64,000 nucleotides of DNA from Castanea sativa (GCF_040712315.1 NC_134021.1:44083501-44147500); one strand, 5' to 3'; positions 11,240 through 23,169 are shown, counted from the first letter of the stretch. The notes: generated from the letters alone by a model not told the origin. Made by a program: numbers and translations.

Positions 11240-12338
11240 GTACTTGCAGTGTCTTCGTCCCAGTCAGACCGAAGAGCTTTTGTTTGAGCTGCACGAGGGT
11301 GTATGTGGCAGCCACGTGGAAGGACAGTCATTGGCTCATCGAGCAATGACTCAAGGGTTTTAGTAGCCACGAATGAGGAAAGATGCGACCGAGCATGCCC
11401 AGAGGTGTGAGCAGTGTTGAGCACACGCACTGATGATCTACCAACCAGCCGGGAACTTAAACCCAGTCAACAGCCCGTGGCCGTTCGTCCGTTGGGGGCT
11501 AGACATAATCGGGCCATTCTCTCGAGCACCGGGCAATCGGAGGTTTGTGCTAGTGGCCGTAGACTACTTCATGAAGTGGATAGAAGCAAAGGCCCTGACG
11601 AACATCCAAGATGTTGATAACAAGAGGTTCGTATAGAGGAACATTGTAACAAGATTCAACGTGCTGGAGACACTTGTCATGGACAATGGTCTACAATTCA
11701 ACAATAGGGTTTTCTGAGAGTTCTGCAACAGCCTTGATATCTAGAATCGATACTCCACCTCAGCATATCCACAGAGTAAAGGCTAGGCAGAAGCAACCAA
11801 TAAGGCCATCGTGAGCGGATTAAAGAAGAGGTTAGAGGGCACCAAAGGAAGGTGGGCCAAAGAGTTGCCAAGTGTCCTATAGGCATACCGAACAACGGCC
11901 AGGAGGTTCACAGGGGAAACACCATTTTCTCTGACCTACGGGGAAGAAGCTATCATCCCCGCTGAAGTTAACCTGTGCAGCGCCCGAGTCGCGGAATTCA
12001 ATCTAAACGAGAATGAGAAGCTGATGGAAAATTAGTTGAACTTGCTAGAGGAGCACCAAGAAGTGACCACAATTTGACTAGCAGAGTATCAGTAAAAGCT
12101 CGCCTAGAGATACAATAGGAGTGTAAGGAAATAAGAGTTTGCAGTTGGGGATCTGGTACTTCGCAAGGTCATGGGGAACACATGAGACGTCAATGCGGGG
12201 AAACTAGCTCCATCTTAAGAAAGACCCTACCGAGTAACCGCTATTGCCGGAGCAGGGGTGTACTACTTAGAAGACTTAGAGGAAAAACTCCTTCGCCGGC
12301 CATGGAATGTTCATAACTTGAAGAAATTTTATCACTGA
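11240..12338 (+). pseudogene. Integrase of Gypsy element 1
   Basis: The HHCC zinc-binding region begins near 11286 (LHEGVCGSH) and ends with CEQC near 11410, with a frame change between. The catalytic core keeps all three acidic positions: D in WGLDIIGPF, D in VMDNGLQF and E in AEATNKA. The C-terminal part ends RRPWNVHNLKKFYH and the TGA at 12336-12338. Stops interrupt it repeatedly (for example TAG after KRFV and TGA after NNRVF). The intact enzyme inserts element DNA into the chromosome. Confidence 0.87.
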
Positions 12339-12504
12339 CCGGCTCCTTTCCAAATGTGTAAACTTGATACAATTTCGCGCTATCACCTATATAATATGAC
12401 GGAGTTTACTCATGCAGGTGCGTATTACCCCATTACTTTTGAAGTTGTCATTGCAGGATAGTAGATATAGATAATCGCGAATGTGTAGACATCACATACG
12501 CACT

Positions 12505-12829
12505 AAGGACAGGATCCTATCCTCGGTTTGATCCCTATCACCGAATAGGTGGAAACCTTAAATTACACTAAGGACAGAAACCTATCCTCGGTTCGATCCC
12601 TATCACCGAATAGGTGGAAACCTTAAATTACATTAAGGACAGAAGCCTATCCTTAGTTCGATCCCTATCACCGAACAGGTGAAAACCTTAAATAACACGC
12701 TAAGGATAAAAGCCTATCCTTGGTTTAATCCTTGTCACCGAGCAGATGGAAACTTTAAATAACGCTAAGGACAGAAACCTATCCTTGGTTCGATCCTTAT
12801 CACCAAACGAGCGGAAACCCTAAGACATC
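12505..12829 (+). repeat. Five tandem copies of a 65-base unit in Gypsy element 1
   Basis: AAGGACAG-type unit starts are at 12505, 12570, 12635, 12702 and 12767. Each unit contains CTATCCTCGGTTCGATCC and GGTGGAAACCTTAAAT with point changes. The array lies between the integrase stop and the antisense gene relic. Element 2 has a different array (151 bases) at the equivalent place. Confidence 0.9.
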
Positions 12830-13589
12830 AATTCTCACTAGAAATATGCATCAATGTCCCGGTCCCCAGTACTGAAAAAGTAAGGTATGATGAGCAGGCT
12901 GACCCTGATCTCGTGAAATTGGCAGTCATCAAATAAGTGACAGTAAATAGCACAACTTCTATCTGAACAACATTAATTAAGGACCAAAGGTAAAGAAATT
13001 TTTCCGCCGCCACAGTCTGGCAACGTGGGCTCATCAAACCAACAAAAAGAAAGAAATTGTTTCGCCGTAACAGCCCGGCGATGTGAGCTCGTCAAACCAA
13101 AAGAAAAGAAACAGAAAAATTAAACTGTCAAACGGCTGGGTTAGAAGGATGCTGCGAGGGGGGAGGTTGCCCGGACTCATCTTTGCCTGACGTAACTACT
13201 TGGGGGGCCTAACATGGGTCTGTCTCAGTCGCTATAAGGATGTCGTTTGTGAACTCTACGTCAGCAGCTTCCATATGAGCATCAATTTCCCGCGCAAGAT
13301 CCCCCATGCTCGGAGTATCTTCCTTGTCTGTGGTGTCTACTTGACTCTAAACGGGCAGAGGGGTCGGATAAGGGATTTAAGCTGGATTCCACAATGGGGA
13401 GTCCTCGGGCACCCCCATCGCCTTCAAGGCAGCAAACCATCCCTCCCCGAATCTATGGCACTGGGACTGGTGAACGATTAGTTCCACAAATTTTTCAACC
13501 TCTGAGAAACTCGCGTTATACCACTTGCCCTTGCAAGCTTCTAATGATTCCTTCAAGTTTACAAATTGATCAATGTTGGAAAGGTTCAG

Positions 13590-15370
13590 GCTGTCTTCCT
13601 ACGCTAACCTAGTTTTCTCAGCTAGTTTTATCTCCAAAAAGGACAGCTTGCCCTCGGTATTTCGCCGGGCCTTCTTAGCATTAATGGCTTTCCTCTCAGA
13701 TGCCACGGCTGACTCTTCCTTCTCTGTGGCAGTGGCCTCGACAACGGCCTTCAGCACCTTCTCCCGCTCAATGGCCTCAGTCGCATCCTTCAGCCTCTCA
13801 TCCATAACGCCGGTCAACTATGCGGCTTGGAAACAAAACGGCAATGAAATGAGGAAAAAAGAAGAGAAACTAACTATTACAACGTAGACAACAAAAGGGA
13901 CAAGAGATTACAACAATGGTGTGCCACTGTAGCTGCCTAACAAGCGTCTTGTTGTCACCATCCGAGAAATAGTGGACATCCTCGAGCAATAAGAGGCCCT
14001 ACACCAAGCTTTGGGCCATTCGCCCCCCTTCACCCTTGTCCCATAGCCGAACGCTTGCAGTAGTCAGCAAAGGCTTATCGAACAATCGAAAGGCGGGCTG
14101 TTAGCTGACCTTGAGTTGAAAGGAAGAGGCCGCAGCAATGCTGACCTGAGCCACCGGTAGAGTAACGACTAGCGTCTCCTAGATTCTAGACCCACCCTTT
14201 GTGCGGGGGCAAGGCCTTAGTTAGGGCGTAACCTGGGACGGGAGCATTCTTATTGACGGCTCACTTCCTTTTTCTTGTTTCGTTGATTGGAAGAGTCGGG
14301 ATAGCCCCTTGGGGAGCTCGAGGTTGAGCCGTGGAACTGGCACTAGGTATGAACTGAGAGAGCGTCATCCCTCTATACTTCACCATCCTTTCCGTATGGC
14401 AGGATTTAACGCCCGATCTACCGGTTGGATTAGCGTCTCCTTTCCCCGCTGTAGAGGTAGCGTTCTCGAGCTAGTCGATGGCTTCGTGTCCTCTCCGGCT
14501 TTGGGATACTCGCTCGGCAGACCCGTCCCTTACTGGAGCAGTGTCATCGGCGGTGGTATAGTGGGGCTTCGAGGTGTCGCGCTTCACCAGTAGTAAGCGT
14601 GGGTGAAAGAAATTTGCTGTATCGAATGTCTATGTACAATAGGAGCAGGCTGTCTACAAAAAGTACCTGACTGAAATTTTGCTAGGTGGTGTATACAGGG
14701 TGAACTCTGAGAATCGGGTGAAATGCTCGAAGTTGCCCATCCTCGTGCACGAAAATCTCTAACTTAAGGACAAAATTGAGATCTCGGGTGTGTATCACTC
14801 AAGAATCCGACAGGAACCTTTTTGATTCTGAAACAAATCTGATGGTAAATCAATAAGTTAAACTCACAAAAAAAATGCAAAATTGAAAAGGGAAAGACTC
14901 GAGGTACCGACCAACTGCACGCAGCGAGAATGGGCAAAGCAGCTCGCTGGCGAGCCAGTTGCCGCATACTCGAACACATTCTCTAGCTGAGTTTCTGTTG
15001 GAGTCAGGAAGACAAGAGATAAGCTGAACTCGCGTATCTCTAGTCTTTAAATAGTAGTCAGTGGCAAAATTACTACACAGTTTGTACATGAAATTTATGT
15101 CATGGTGGTTCAATTACAGTTCGAACATTTGGTTCAGCCGGCTGACACAACTAACAACTCTATAAAAATTAGGGGGGAACTAGTCGGGGCAAAGCCTATA
15201 GAATCCTAGAGTGCCTATAATAAGGGGGTCTATAGGAAATCTAAACCCACCCTTAAGGATGGATATCAATGGAAAGAAGGCGGCGCTTGGGTTGGCCGCC
15301 CTCTCAAGCTCGATGCTGCCTTTATGGCAGTACGCAATGTTGACATCCCCTGGACACCAAAGGTCTCTCT
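13590..15370 (-). pseudogene. Antisense Transposase_28-like gene relic in Gypsy element 1
   Basis: Read on the minus strand, 15360 to about 14930 encodes PGDVNIAYCHKG, FPLISILKGGFRFPID, FYRLCPD-stop-FPPNFYRV and DINFMYKLC, then RVQLISCLPDSN and CGNW. Block by block it matches the antisense protein of element 2 (54870-55371), and it resembles the plant 'putative gypsy type transposon' family (Transposase_28). Two in-frame stops both stand where a Gln codon is expected (CAG to TAG, CAA to TAA). A downstream minus-strand frame at 13599-13817 is a Glu/Lys/Ala-rich coiled coil, as in exon 4 of the element 2 gene. Introns and drift obscure the middle. The function of this protein in the family is not established. 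Confidence 0.72.
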
Positions 15371-15914
15371 AAAACTAGCCAAGGCAACCCTAGGGGTGAG
15401 GAGGTGAGAAAATCCCATTTCTAAAGTATGAAAAAGAAAAGAATCGGAAATGTTATAGGAGCAGAGAAAACTTACGTTAGGCTATAGGGAGTGAAGAACT
15501 GAGGAGGGGTTTTTTCTGCATAAAAGAGTGATGTTTGGCAGGAGATAAATAAGGTGTTTGAGGAGTGTGGAAAAAGAAAATAAGTGCCCAAAATGGGCAA
15601 TTTATAGGACTATGGTGCATTTAATGAGGCGAGGAGAGAGAAAAAAACCCCCTGAAATTCCTCTTGGGTAACCCCCCACAAGTGTGGGCACGATTTACGA
15701 ACAGTTAGATGGTTCGTGAACCGTCGGACGGTTTACCTACCACTCAATCTTAATTACTGATGTGACAACTTGGCACAACACCGTTTTTTAGGAATCTACT
15801 CTAATGAGTGCCCTTGCTATGTATAAGGAGAGTACATTAGACAAAAGCCACCATGATCGGGACAGGCTCCTTGATTCATCACCTGAAGCGGCACATGAAT
15901 CAAGAGGGGGCTAT

Positions 15915-16609
15915 CGTACAGGTGTCTCTCTCCAAGCCCACTTAGAGGCCTAGGGTTGTGATAACATGTATGAGAGGCTCTCACTAATCACGTTTAAAGA
16001 CATTTTCGGGGTAACCGGTCGGCACAAAAACGCGCCCCCTCCGGCAAATATGCCATCCGAGCAAGTTGAGCTTAGAATGCGCGACATCACTTAGGGGATG
16101 CCTTACTGAGCGTAGAGTCTAATAGCAAAGTGGATTATGAGGCCACAACCACCTTCGCCCACCCATCACCAAATATCCACTTAAATAATATGGCATTGGA
16201 CCTTCACTCTGTTGCCTAGGGAATGCTCATATCGAGTGTCAAGTTCGGGAATAGATCTAGTTCTAATACTACTACTTGCCACTCATAATTGAGACTCCAC
16301 TTAGGAGACACGATATTGAACCTCTCCTTCCACCCATTAAGAGAATGATCATGACCATCCCACTAACTTTGGCTATAAATAGGTAGGAAAGCTCCAGTGA
16401 AGAGGGTTAGACAATTGGAAGATGGGAGATTGGAGTAAGAGATCATCCTGGGAGAAGAGGGAGAGCGATTGGGATAACAAGGGAAACAGAGGGTGTTGTG
16501 TATGCTGAGTATAACATCACCTGTGATAGAGAATCTAAAAGTCCACTATACAAATATATTATGAGCCTAAATACCCCTCAGGCCCAATAGACGTATCCGG
16601 GCACACACA
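15915..16609 (+). repeat. 3' LTR of Gypsy element 1
   Basis: Preceded by a polypurine tract (AAGAGGGGG, 15902-15910). Begins CGTACAGG, where the 5' LTR has TGTACGGG, so the first T has changed. TATAAATA is at 16374-16381. Ends GCACACACA, about 695 bases. Confidence 0.8.
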
Positions 16610-17675
16610 GCTGCCTATATTTAGGCCTGACACGCATCATTAATGTGATGTTCTTTTTCTTGATTTCCTAGTTAAAGTAGGGCTAATTTAGTAAAATCAA
16701 GCAGACTTAACGGGAGCTGTCCAGCACCTGTTAACAAAAGCCATTAAATAAGATAGTGATGTGAATTGTTAAACTAATGGTTCTTTTCCGGTCACTGACT
16801 TTCAAGTGAAACATCAACCTGCTTTCAAAGGAAAAAAAAAATAAAAATAAGAGGAAACATCCAATCTTTGAGGTTTGAATCGTTTGAATGCTAAAGTACC
16901 TAAAAATGTTAATTATTGTTTTGGCTGAGTTTCATGTGCACGTGTGCAACTATATATTTGTGGGTGTGTAATATAAAAATGTATAAAATTTTTACCATTT
17001 TGCTTAAAAATGATTAACATCAGTCAGTATATAATTATGCAAATTTACAAGTTTGCTATAGTAACCGTGTAAATTTACATTAACATATACTATTCATTTT
17101 CTATTTAGTTTTTTATTTATTTTTTATTTTTTATGTATTCACATGTAGATCTATAATATATGCTCACTCCTCCGTGGTGTTAGCATTAGAATTACTCGGC
17201 ACCCATAAATTGTACGTAGTAATAACCCCACACAAAATCTCTACTAAATAAGAAATTATGTGATCGATATTTTATGATAAATATAAATCTTTTGTCTCAC
17301 TTTTCGTGTTCTATTTTAGGATGAAGAAAATAAAAATTAAGAAACAACTTGGCAAGAAAACTAATGGTTTGTTATTATCCTGCATTGCTTATTGGACACG
17401 CCGAATGGGCAAGTCCATAGAGGTGGCTAGATGTATAATTCTTATCACCTTCGTTGTAGCCGTGCACTTCCATTATGGTGTAAGTCTACCCACACAATAT
17501 CGACCAAGTATCAAGAAGATAATAGCCTATTTCCTTCTAAACAGATTAAAATTAATGCACAATCTTAGTCCTATCGTTTGGTTGAAATACATTAGGTTTT
17601 GATCTGGCCACAAACTACAAAAAAAAAAAATGAAATAAAGAGAGGATTTATTAGCACAAAAATTTCAGTACCATA
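16610..17675. other. Gene-free interval between Gypsy element 1 and block B
   Basis: AT-rich sequence. An open frame (17306-17602, 98 residues) has one hydrophobic stretch but no recognisable domain and no visible duplicate, so I do not call it. A near-palindrome (16709-16732) resembles one on the other side of the Gypsy element (6196-6219). Confidence 0.5.
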
Positions 17676-19100
17676 TAAAATTTCATAAATTTTACTATAA
17701 CTGTCTATGTGGTAGACTATAAGTAATGAAGAAAAAAAAGTTGATTTATATGAAAGTGATAAGCAACTAGTCATAATCTATCACATAAGTTGTAAAGTTT
17801 TATGTGATATTAGAATTTTTCTTCCAAGCATCATAGATATACTATTTTTTTTTTTTTTTGTATAAGTTAATTGATTTTTTATTAAAAACTTTGACATTTC
17901 ATGGTAATATATGGCTCAAATAATGATACTATTTTATTGATCAAAAGATTAAGATTTAATTGATCGACACAGTATATTAAAGTCCTTGAAAAAGTTTCCA
18001 TTAATTTTCATTCATACCTTGTTATCTTCATAAAAATGATAAAATTAGTAATCTTACGGTACCAATATTGCTATATGTGTCAAATTCATTTATGAGTGGA
18101 ACACGATAGAAATAACTTGAACATATAGGGAGAGAAGCTGCTGAGTATATTAGTGGACATTTCATGGAAGTAAGAGCTTATATTTATTTTATTATATATT
18201 GAATATTCTTTTATTTCATTCTATTAATATATGTCTTATTTTGCTTTTAGTTTTCTATCAGTTAGAAAGACTGAGTTAGTAATTATGCTGATACTTTAAT
18301 TTGAGCAATAATTATGTTTGCTATTTGACTGTAGACTTTGACCTAGCTCCCATGGATCCTACATGCAAGGCAAAGTTGCTGTTCCAGCATGGCTACCTTT
18401 GTACAAGCTCAATATATATTAACATGCTTAAATGACAAATAACCTGAATTTAGGAGTCTATACCAATTTTTTAGTAACTTTATCCACAAATTACCATTAA
18501 AAAAAATTTTTTTTAAATATATCTATTTTATAATTTAGATTAAATAATTATAGATTAAAAATATACTATATTTGTACTTTTAAATTAAAGAAATAAAATT
18601 TTAATGTTAAAATGGAGAGCAACCTTAATTACTATGTAATTTCAAATTCTATTACTAGGAAGATGCTACTTGAAATTGAAATTTAATAATTGTGGACAAA
18701 GAAACTAGCTTGAACTATACGTTACCGCTACCTCATAAAAAACAAAAAAAAAAAAAATACAGGCATGCAAGATTATCTTTGCAACTGCAATTTCCGTCAG
18801 CTTGGGTTAAGTACTTTTGCATTGCACCTATATCTTTGCCATTAGGCCCATTACCTTGGCACCTCGCACAAATTTTGACTCTGCGTTGCAAGTTGACACT
18901 CTTGTTCTATAGCCAACCATCCACGCCATATACACATCCCTGGAAATTTGAGTTCAAATTGCATATATATGGCACCTTCACTTCAGAGTTGTTTCAGAGT
19001 AACTTCTATGATGATTCTATTGAGACGAAGTTTCTCAGTATCTCTCAAACCTCCACACCATCTTGCACGGTCCGCATGTCAGTTCTCTTAACCCCTCTCT
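17676..19100 (+). repeat. Upstream half of duplicated block B
   Basis: Diverged direct copy of 1-1430, with small insertions and deletions, for example about 43 extra bases near 18057-18099. It ends at the promoter of the second peptide gene. No other gene is seen. Confidence 0.85.
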
Positions 19101-19104
19101 CCCT

Positions 19105-19112
19105 TATATATA
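19105..19112 (+). promoter_or_regulatory. TATA box of the second secreted-peptide gene
   Basis: TATATATA after a CT-rich run, 72 bases before the start codon, at the position equivalent to the TATA box of copy A. Confidence 0.65.
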
Positions 19113-19176
19113 CATTTAACACACATGATGTTATCAGTACCAGACATCTATCACAAACTCTCTCTACGTACAGAAA

Positions 19177-19578
19177 ATGGTTAAACGTCTGAATATGATT
19201 CTGAAAGCCACAGCGATTCTGGGGCTTTTTCTCATTTGCATGCCTTCAATAGAGGCTGCTAGGACAATCCCATATGGACAAGAAAAGCAAGGTGAGGCTC
19301 CTCGAAATGTGCCCAATATTCCGGCAACAACCGGCGATATCCCTTCTCCGATGAACACCCAAATGGCCTCATCTGTCGATACTGATGATCACAGTGATGC
19401 CTCTCCTTTTCTACGCAGACTGCTCAGGGCTCCTACCATTTCATCGACACCTAATCCGCCCGGCTATATTCCTCCTTCAAAGAATATTCAGCATGCACCT
19501 CCTTCGCAAGCTTCAAAGCAGAACAGTAATCAGTCTTCCTCTATGACTATGCCAAAGGGGAGCACTTCCACCCCTTAG
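19177..19578 (+). CDS. Small secreted proline-rich peptide precursor, copy B
   Basis: Intronless 133-residue frame, paralogue of 1494-1907. The signal peptide is residues 1-28 (MVKR start, hydrophobic core 11-22, IEAA before RTIPYG). Residues 80-83 are RRLL, then RAPTISSTPNPPGYIPPS, a Gln/Ser/Lys-rich stretch, and the end SSSMTMPKGSTSTP. The mature part has no cysteine. Compared with copy A it lacks four residues after the YGQ segment and gains an Ala at the signal cleavage site and an Ile before QHA. The conserved parts are the signal peptide, the NIPA-TGDI segment, RRLLRAP, the PPS block and the last 14 residues. Conserved ends with a freer middle suggest selection on a processed C-terminal peptide (inference). 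TATA at 19105; no intron signs. Confidence 0.82.
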   Translation: MVKRLNMILKATAILGLFLICMPSIEAARTIPYGQEKQGEAPRNVPNIPATTGDIPSPMNTQMASSVDTDDHSDASPFLRRLLRAPTISSTPNPPGYIPPSKNIQHAPPSQASKQNSNQSSSMTMPKGSTSTP

Positions 19579-20058
19579 TTTAAAGCAAAGTATTCAAATT
19601 CAAAGTAGGGGATTAGCCAAGCGTATGGGACTTATTTATTTATTAATTTATTTTATTTTTGTAAATAAGTGTTCAAAGCTATTTAAGTATGGAATTATTT
19701 CTTCATGTGAATGTAACCGCATCCAAGCTTATACTACATTCTTAATCATTTGTCAAGTTAAAATAACTAATTTTTTCAACAATAGATCTGCCCTTTAAAT
19801 ACTTAATTAGTGTATAGTTCGTACATATGTACGGTACAATTAAAAATATTTACACACATATATGAGTTCAAATTATACATAGAGTAAGAGTTATACATTT
19901 TTTAAGTTATAAATGAGTTTTACTCTCTCTCTCTCTCTCTTATTGTAGTTTTTTTTATATACACATGAATTTACTTTTTTTTTTTGTTTATTGGGTTTTT
20001 GATGGTTTAATTATATTAGATTTTTCATCTTTTGCATAATATTAACTCACCTAGAACA

Positions 20059-20089
<31 letters not shown>

Positions 20090-20174
20090 CTTACATAGGA
20101 TACATGACGTAAAATTAGACAACAATAATTAAAATCTAATTTAGAATCTACTTAAATTTTCTCTCAGTTTTGGC

Positions 20175-20178
<4 letters not shown>

Positions 20179-20243
<65 letters not shown>
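20179..20243. repeat. (TA)n microsatellite
   Basis: About 32 uninterrupted TA units, directly before a SINE remnant. Likely length-variable. Confidence 0.95.
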
Positions 20244-20246
<3 letters not shown>

Positions 20247-20370
20247 TAAAGTCTCTTATCGTTAAATAAGAAGTTTAGGATTTAAATTCTGTTTACCAAA
20301 AAAAAAAAAACAAATTAATATTTTGACCTGACGATAAAAAGCAATTATCATAAAATGAATATTGTAAATT
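20244..20370 (+). repeat. SINE remnant
   Basis: The segment starting TTGGTAAAGTCTC, followed by TAGGATTTAAATTC and GACGATAAAAAGCAATTATC, resembles the SINE at 45617-45776 (B-box region, and a tail with GATGATAAAGAGTCATCATC). The 5' part with the A box is replaced by the (TA)n run. Confidence 0.5.
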
Positions 20371-20940
20371 GAAATTTAATCATATTTATATATAACAAAT
20401 AAATAAAACTACTAATCTTCAAAATGACTTGCATATTATTTCAGCATTCATATTACCGTGGAATACGATTTCTCGTTGCTGTTCTGCTTTTTTCAATCCA
20501 ATTTTGTTTCTTATTTTTCAATTTCATAAGAAGAAACTTTGTAAAGCATATAAAGAAGTAGAAAGTTGAAATGGAGGTCCAGAGGGATTGTGGTTCAGCT
20601 GGGAATAATAAAGGCTAAGCTTCCAATCGATTGTTGTATATGTTACTTTATTAATTTAAGCGAATTTCAATGTATATGCATGTAATTTCTTTTCGGTTGA
20701 TATTTTATGTTTAAATTGAATTTATTATTGATATAATCCTTACGCTCTTTGGATTCAAGGATTTTGTAATGATTCTAAAAAAAAAAAAAAAAAAATTCTT
20801 TTCGATATTACCTTTATTTTGTTTTCACTTAGGAAAACTTTAGGTTTAGCGCTGAGAACTTATTAGTGCATGTGTGCATTCGAAAGTATCTAGTTTTAGT
20901 TTAGTTTTGTGCATTCAATTTTTTTATTTTTTTATTTTTA

Positions 20941-22229
20941 TCTTAGATAGAAAAAAAAAATTATGCTTAAGTAAATTAGGTTAAAGGAAAGACACACATA
21001 CACTTAAATTAGATTAAAGTAAAATTTTATCTCAAATAGAAATAACAATTTGTATATAAAAAATAAAAATAAAAAGAAGAAAAAAACACTACTAACTTTT
21101 CTTATTATTGCTAATATTTAATATAACACTTCTTTCATATTTGTATACTCAACGTTATCTCCGTTCATTTTAAGGTCTTCAGGAAGGAAATGGGGTTGAT
21201 TATCCTATTTTTTATTAGCCCTTTGGTGGCGTTAAAGAAATTATTTACCTTAAAAACAAATATGTGGACCATGAGCTAGACTTCTAGCTATTACATACCG
21301 TAGGCCCTCAATATTTTTATATTATTGTTAATAAATAATATAATCTATTTCAACCTCAATATTTTATATTTTAAATGTTGATAACTTCTAATATCATCGA
21401 TATTCATATATCTATGATATATAATTAAAAATACGGAGAGATAGAATTGAGAGAGGAAAAAAAGGCTTGTTATTTTTATAATTTAAAATTGAAAATTCTA
21501 TAGATACTTTTATAACAATGGGTGGGCATAATACATGCGCTAGTAACCATATTTGCCCACCTTAATTTTTTGTTTTTTGTTAATTACTAGGACTAAATGA
21601 TATTAATAAAATAGCTAATTAAGAAGGTTATCTTATTTTGTAGCGATTTTTATATTTCAATCCTGGAATTTAAATTTGAATCTAGAGCACTCATTTGTCC
21701 GTCCATACCTATGGTATTTTTCATTAAATTCTCTGCACCTGCAATTGTGTGAACCATAAACCATTGGAATAAATTTATTATTTGCTAGATATATTGAAAT
21801 AGACGCTACAGCGTGAAGTCTTTTCCTATATTATATTAAATTGGATTGTACATAGAGAAGTATTTACTACCAAGCCTTTTGAATAGGGACGTGAGCCTGA
21901 AATTGAACAGTGGTCCCCTTGGTCTTTACTTATTTAGCCCACAGACCACAAAAGTAGATCTGAAAGCCCACTTCCCAAACTCATCAGCACCATATTTATC
22001 CCAGCCCGGCCCAAGTATATGGATATGAACAATCTTTGATTATTGCAAACACCAAGAAGTTTGGGGCCTTGGGCTAGTCTCTGGGCATGATTAGCTAGAT
22101 CTTCTACATTACACGTCTTCAATCTTATTTTTTTTTATACGTACACATCTTCAATAAGAAGTTGCTGAATTACTTCTAGTCCTTTGCTTTAACATTTTAT
22201 AAAACTTCTTTTTGATTTCTATCACGCTA
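20941..22229. other. Gene-free AT-rich interval
   Basis: No supported gene. The segment 20986-21045 (CACACATACACTTAAATTAG onward) resembles the tail of the SINE at 24908-25061. The remainder shows no recognisable structure. Confidence 0.5.
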
Positions 22230-23090
22230 GAACAACTGAGTTACTTGTGCAGATACTTTAATTCGAACAATTATATATAGACTTTCATTAAGCTCCCATG
22301 GATCGTACTCTTACATGCATGGCACAGTTTCTGGTCTAACTTGGCCACCTTTGTTTGAGCTTATAATATATATATATGAGAAAATCTTATTTTACGTTTT
22401 AATGGATATGAACATGCTTAAATGTATGTAAAAAACTAATTTAGTACAGGATAAACTGAATTTTGGAGTCTAGACTTTTTTTTTTAAGCCAAAGTAATGG
22501 TAACTTTAGCCACAAATTATTGTGAAAAATTTATCCACTTTAATTTACCATGTAGATTAAATAATTATAAATTAAAAATATATTTATATTATATTACTTA
22601 AAATTTTAAATAATGTGATACTATTTACTGTCTTAAATTTAAGAAAATAAAATTTTAATAGTAAAATGGAGAGAGAGCTAACCATGTAATTTTGAAATCT
22701 ATTACTAGGATTTAGGATGATAACAACAGTAACTTGCTCTATACGTCGGGGGCACCTCACAATAAAAGCTAAGTTTGGATAAGGAGTCTGCGTCTGACGT
22801 TCACGTTTGAGATTTTTTTTTTTTTTTTTTTTCCTTCTTGCGCACATGTTCCAATAGAGACAGCATGTACTGTTCACCACTGTGCGTGAACAGTAACCAC
22901 ACAGTGGTGCACTGTTCATGTACTTTTCAGGTTTTTTAAAATTAAAAATGAGACCCACAATACTATTCACACATTTAAAAATTATTTTGCTACAGTGTTT
23001 TCAGTTTTCAGTTTTCAGCTTTCAGCTGTATCCAAACAGACCCAAATTCAGTGATGCATTTTTTGCACCTTGCATAGCATAGTGTTACAC
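22230..23090 (+). repeat. Relic of the peptide-gene promoter block (no coding region)
   Basis: A third copy of the block seen at 550-1180 and 18290-18880: GCTCCCATGGATCGTAC, then GGCCACCTTTGT, AACATGCTTAAATG, GGTAACTTTAGCCACAAATTA, AAATGGAGAG and CTATTACTAGGA follow in the same order. It is interrupted at 22773-23043 by a MITE, resumes with TTTGCACCTTGCAT, and then stops matching. No signal-peptide frame follows, so the gene part is lost or was never copied. Confidence 0.8.
22773..23043. mobile_element. MITE, Harbinger-like ends
   Basis: Starts GTTTGGATAAGG after TAA and ends TATCCAAACAGACCC. The interior holds a T-run and CACTGTTCA-type palindromic motifs. It resembles the element at 58443-58653 (shared ACTATTCA-ACATTTAAAAAT and GTGTTTTCAGTTTTCAG parts). 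It disrupts the promoter-block relic. Confidence 0.6.
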
Positions 23091-23131
23091 AAATACAGTC
23101 TCAAAAGAGTCAAAACATAAAAATCATGCAT

Positions 23132-23169
<38 letters not shown>

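Larger units (their letters stand above)
6283..16609 (+). mobile_element. Decayed Ty3/Gypsy retrotransposon, Tat lineage (element 1)
   Basis: Two diverged LTRs (6283-6989, 15915-16609) enclose a primer-binding site, broken gag, protease, reverse transcriptase, RNase H, a second plant-type RNase H and integrase on the plus strand, then a long 3' region with tandem repeats and an antisense gene relic. The domain order RT-RH-second RH-INT and the extra antisense gene are features of the Tat lineage. Every domain has stops or frameshifts, so the element is dead. Probable but degenerate 5-bp flanks are GCCGT (6278-6282) and GCTGC (16610-16614). It sits between the two copies of the peptide-gene block. 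Confidence 0.9.
19579..20940 (+). repeat. 3' flank of block B with the empty Mutator insertion site
   Basis: No gene. The stretch contains a CT microsatellite (19925-19940), a poly(A) tract (20067-20089), a (TA)n run and a SINE remnant. From 20525 it matches copy A. At 20630-20660 the sequence runs from TTGTTGTATATG through ACTTTATT to AATTTAAG with no insertion, at the exact site where copy A carries the 1.33-kb element. Confidence 0.75.

Noticed and set aside
17306..17602. 98-codon frame with a hydrophobic segment
   Set aside because: No known domain, no conserved copy, no clear promoter; signal-like segment is internal.
18692..19192. 166-codon frame upstream of the second peptide gene
   Set aside because: It runs through the duplicated promoter and TATA box and is not open in copy A; chance frame.
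22584..22970. 128-codon minus-strand frame
   Set aside because: Crosses from the promoter relic into a MITE and includes its poly-T tract; not coding.
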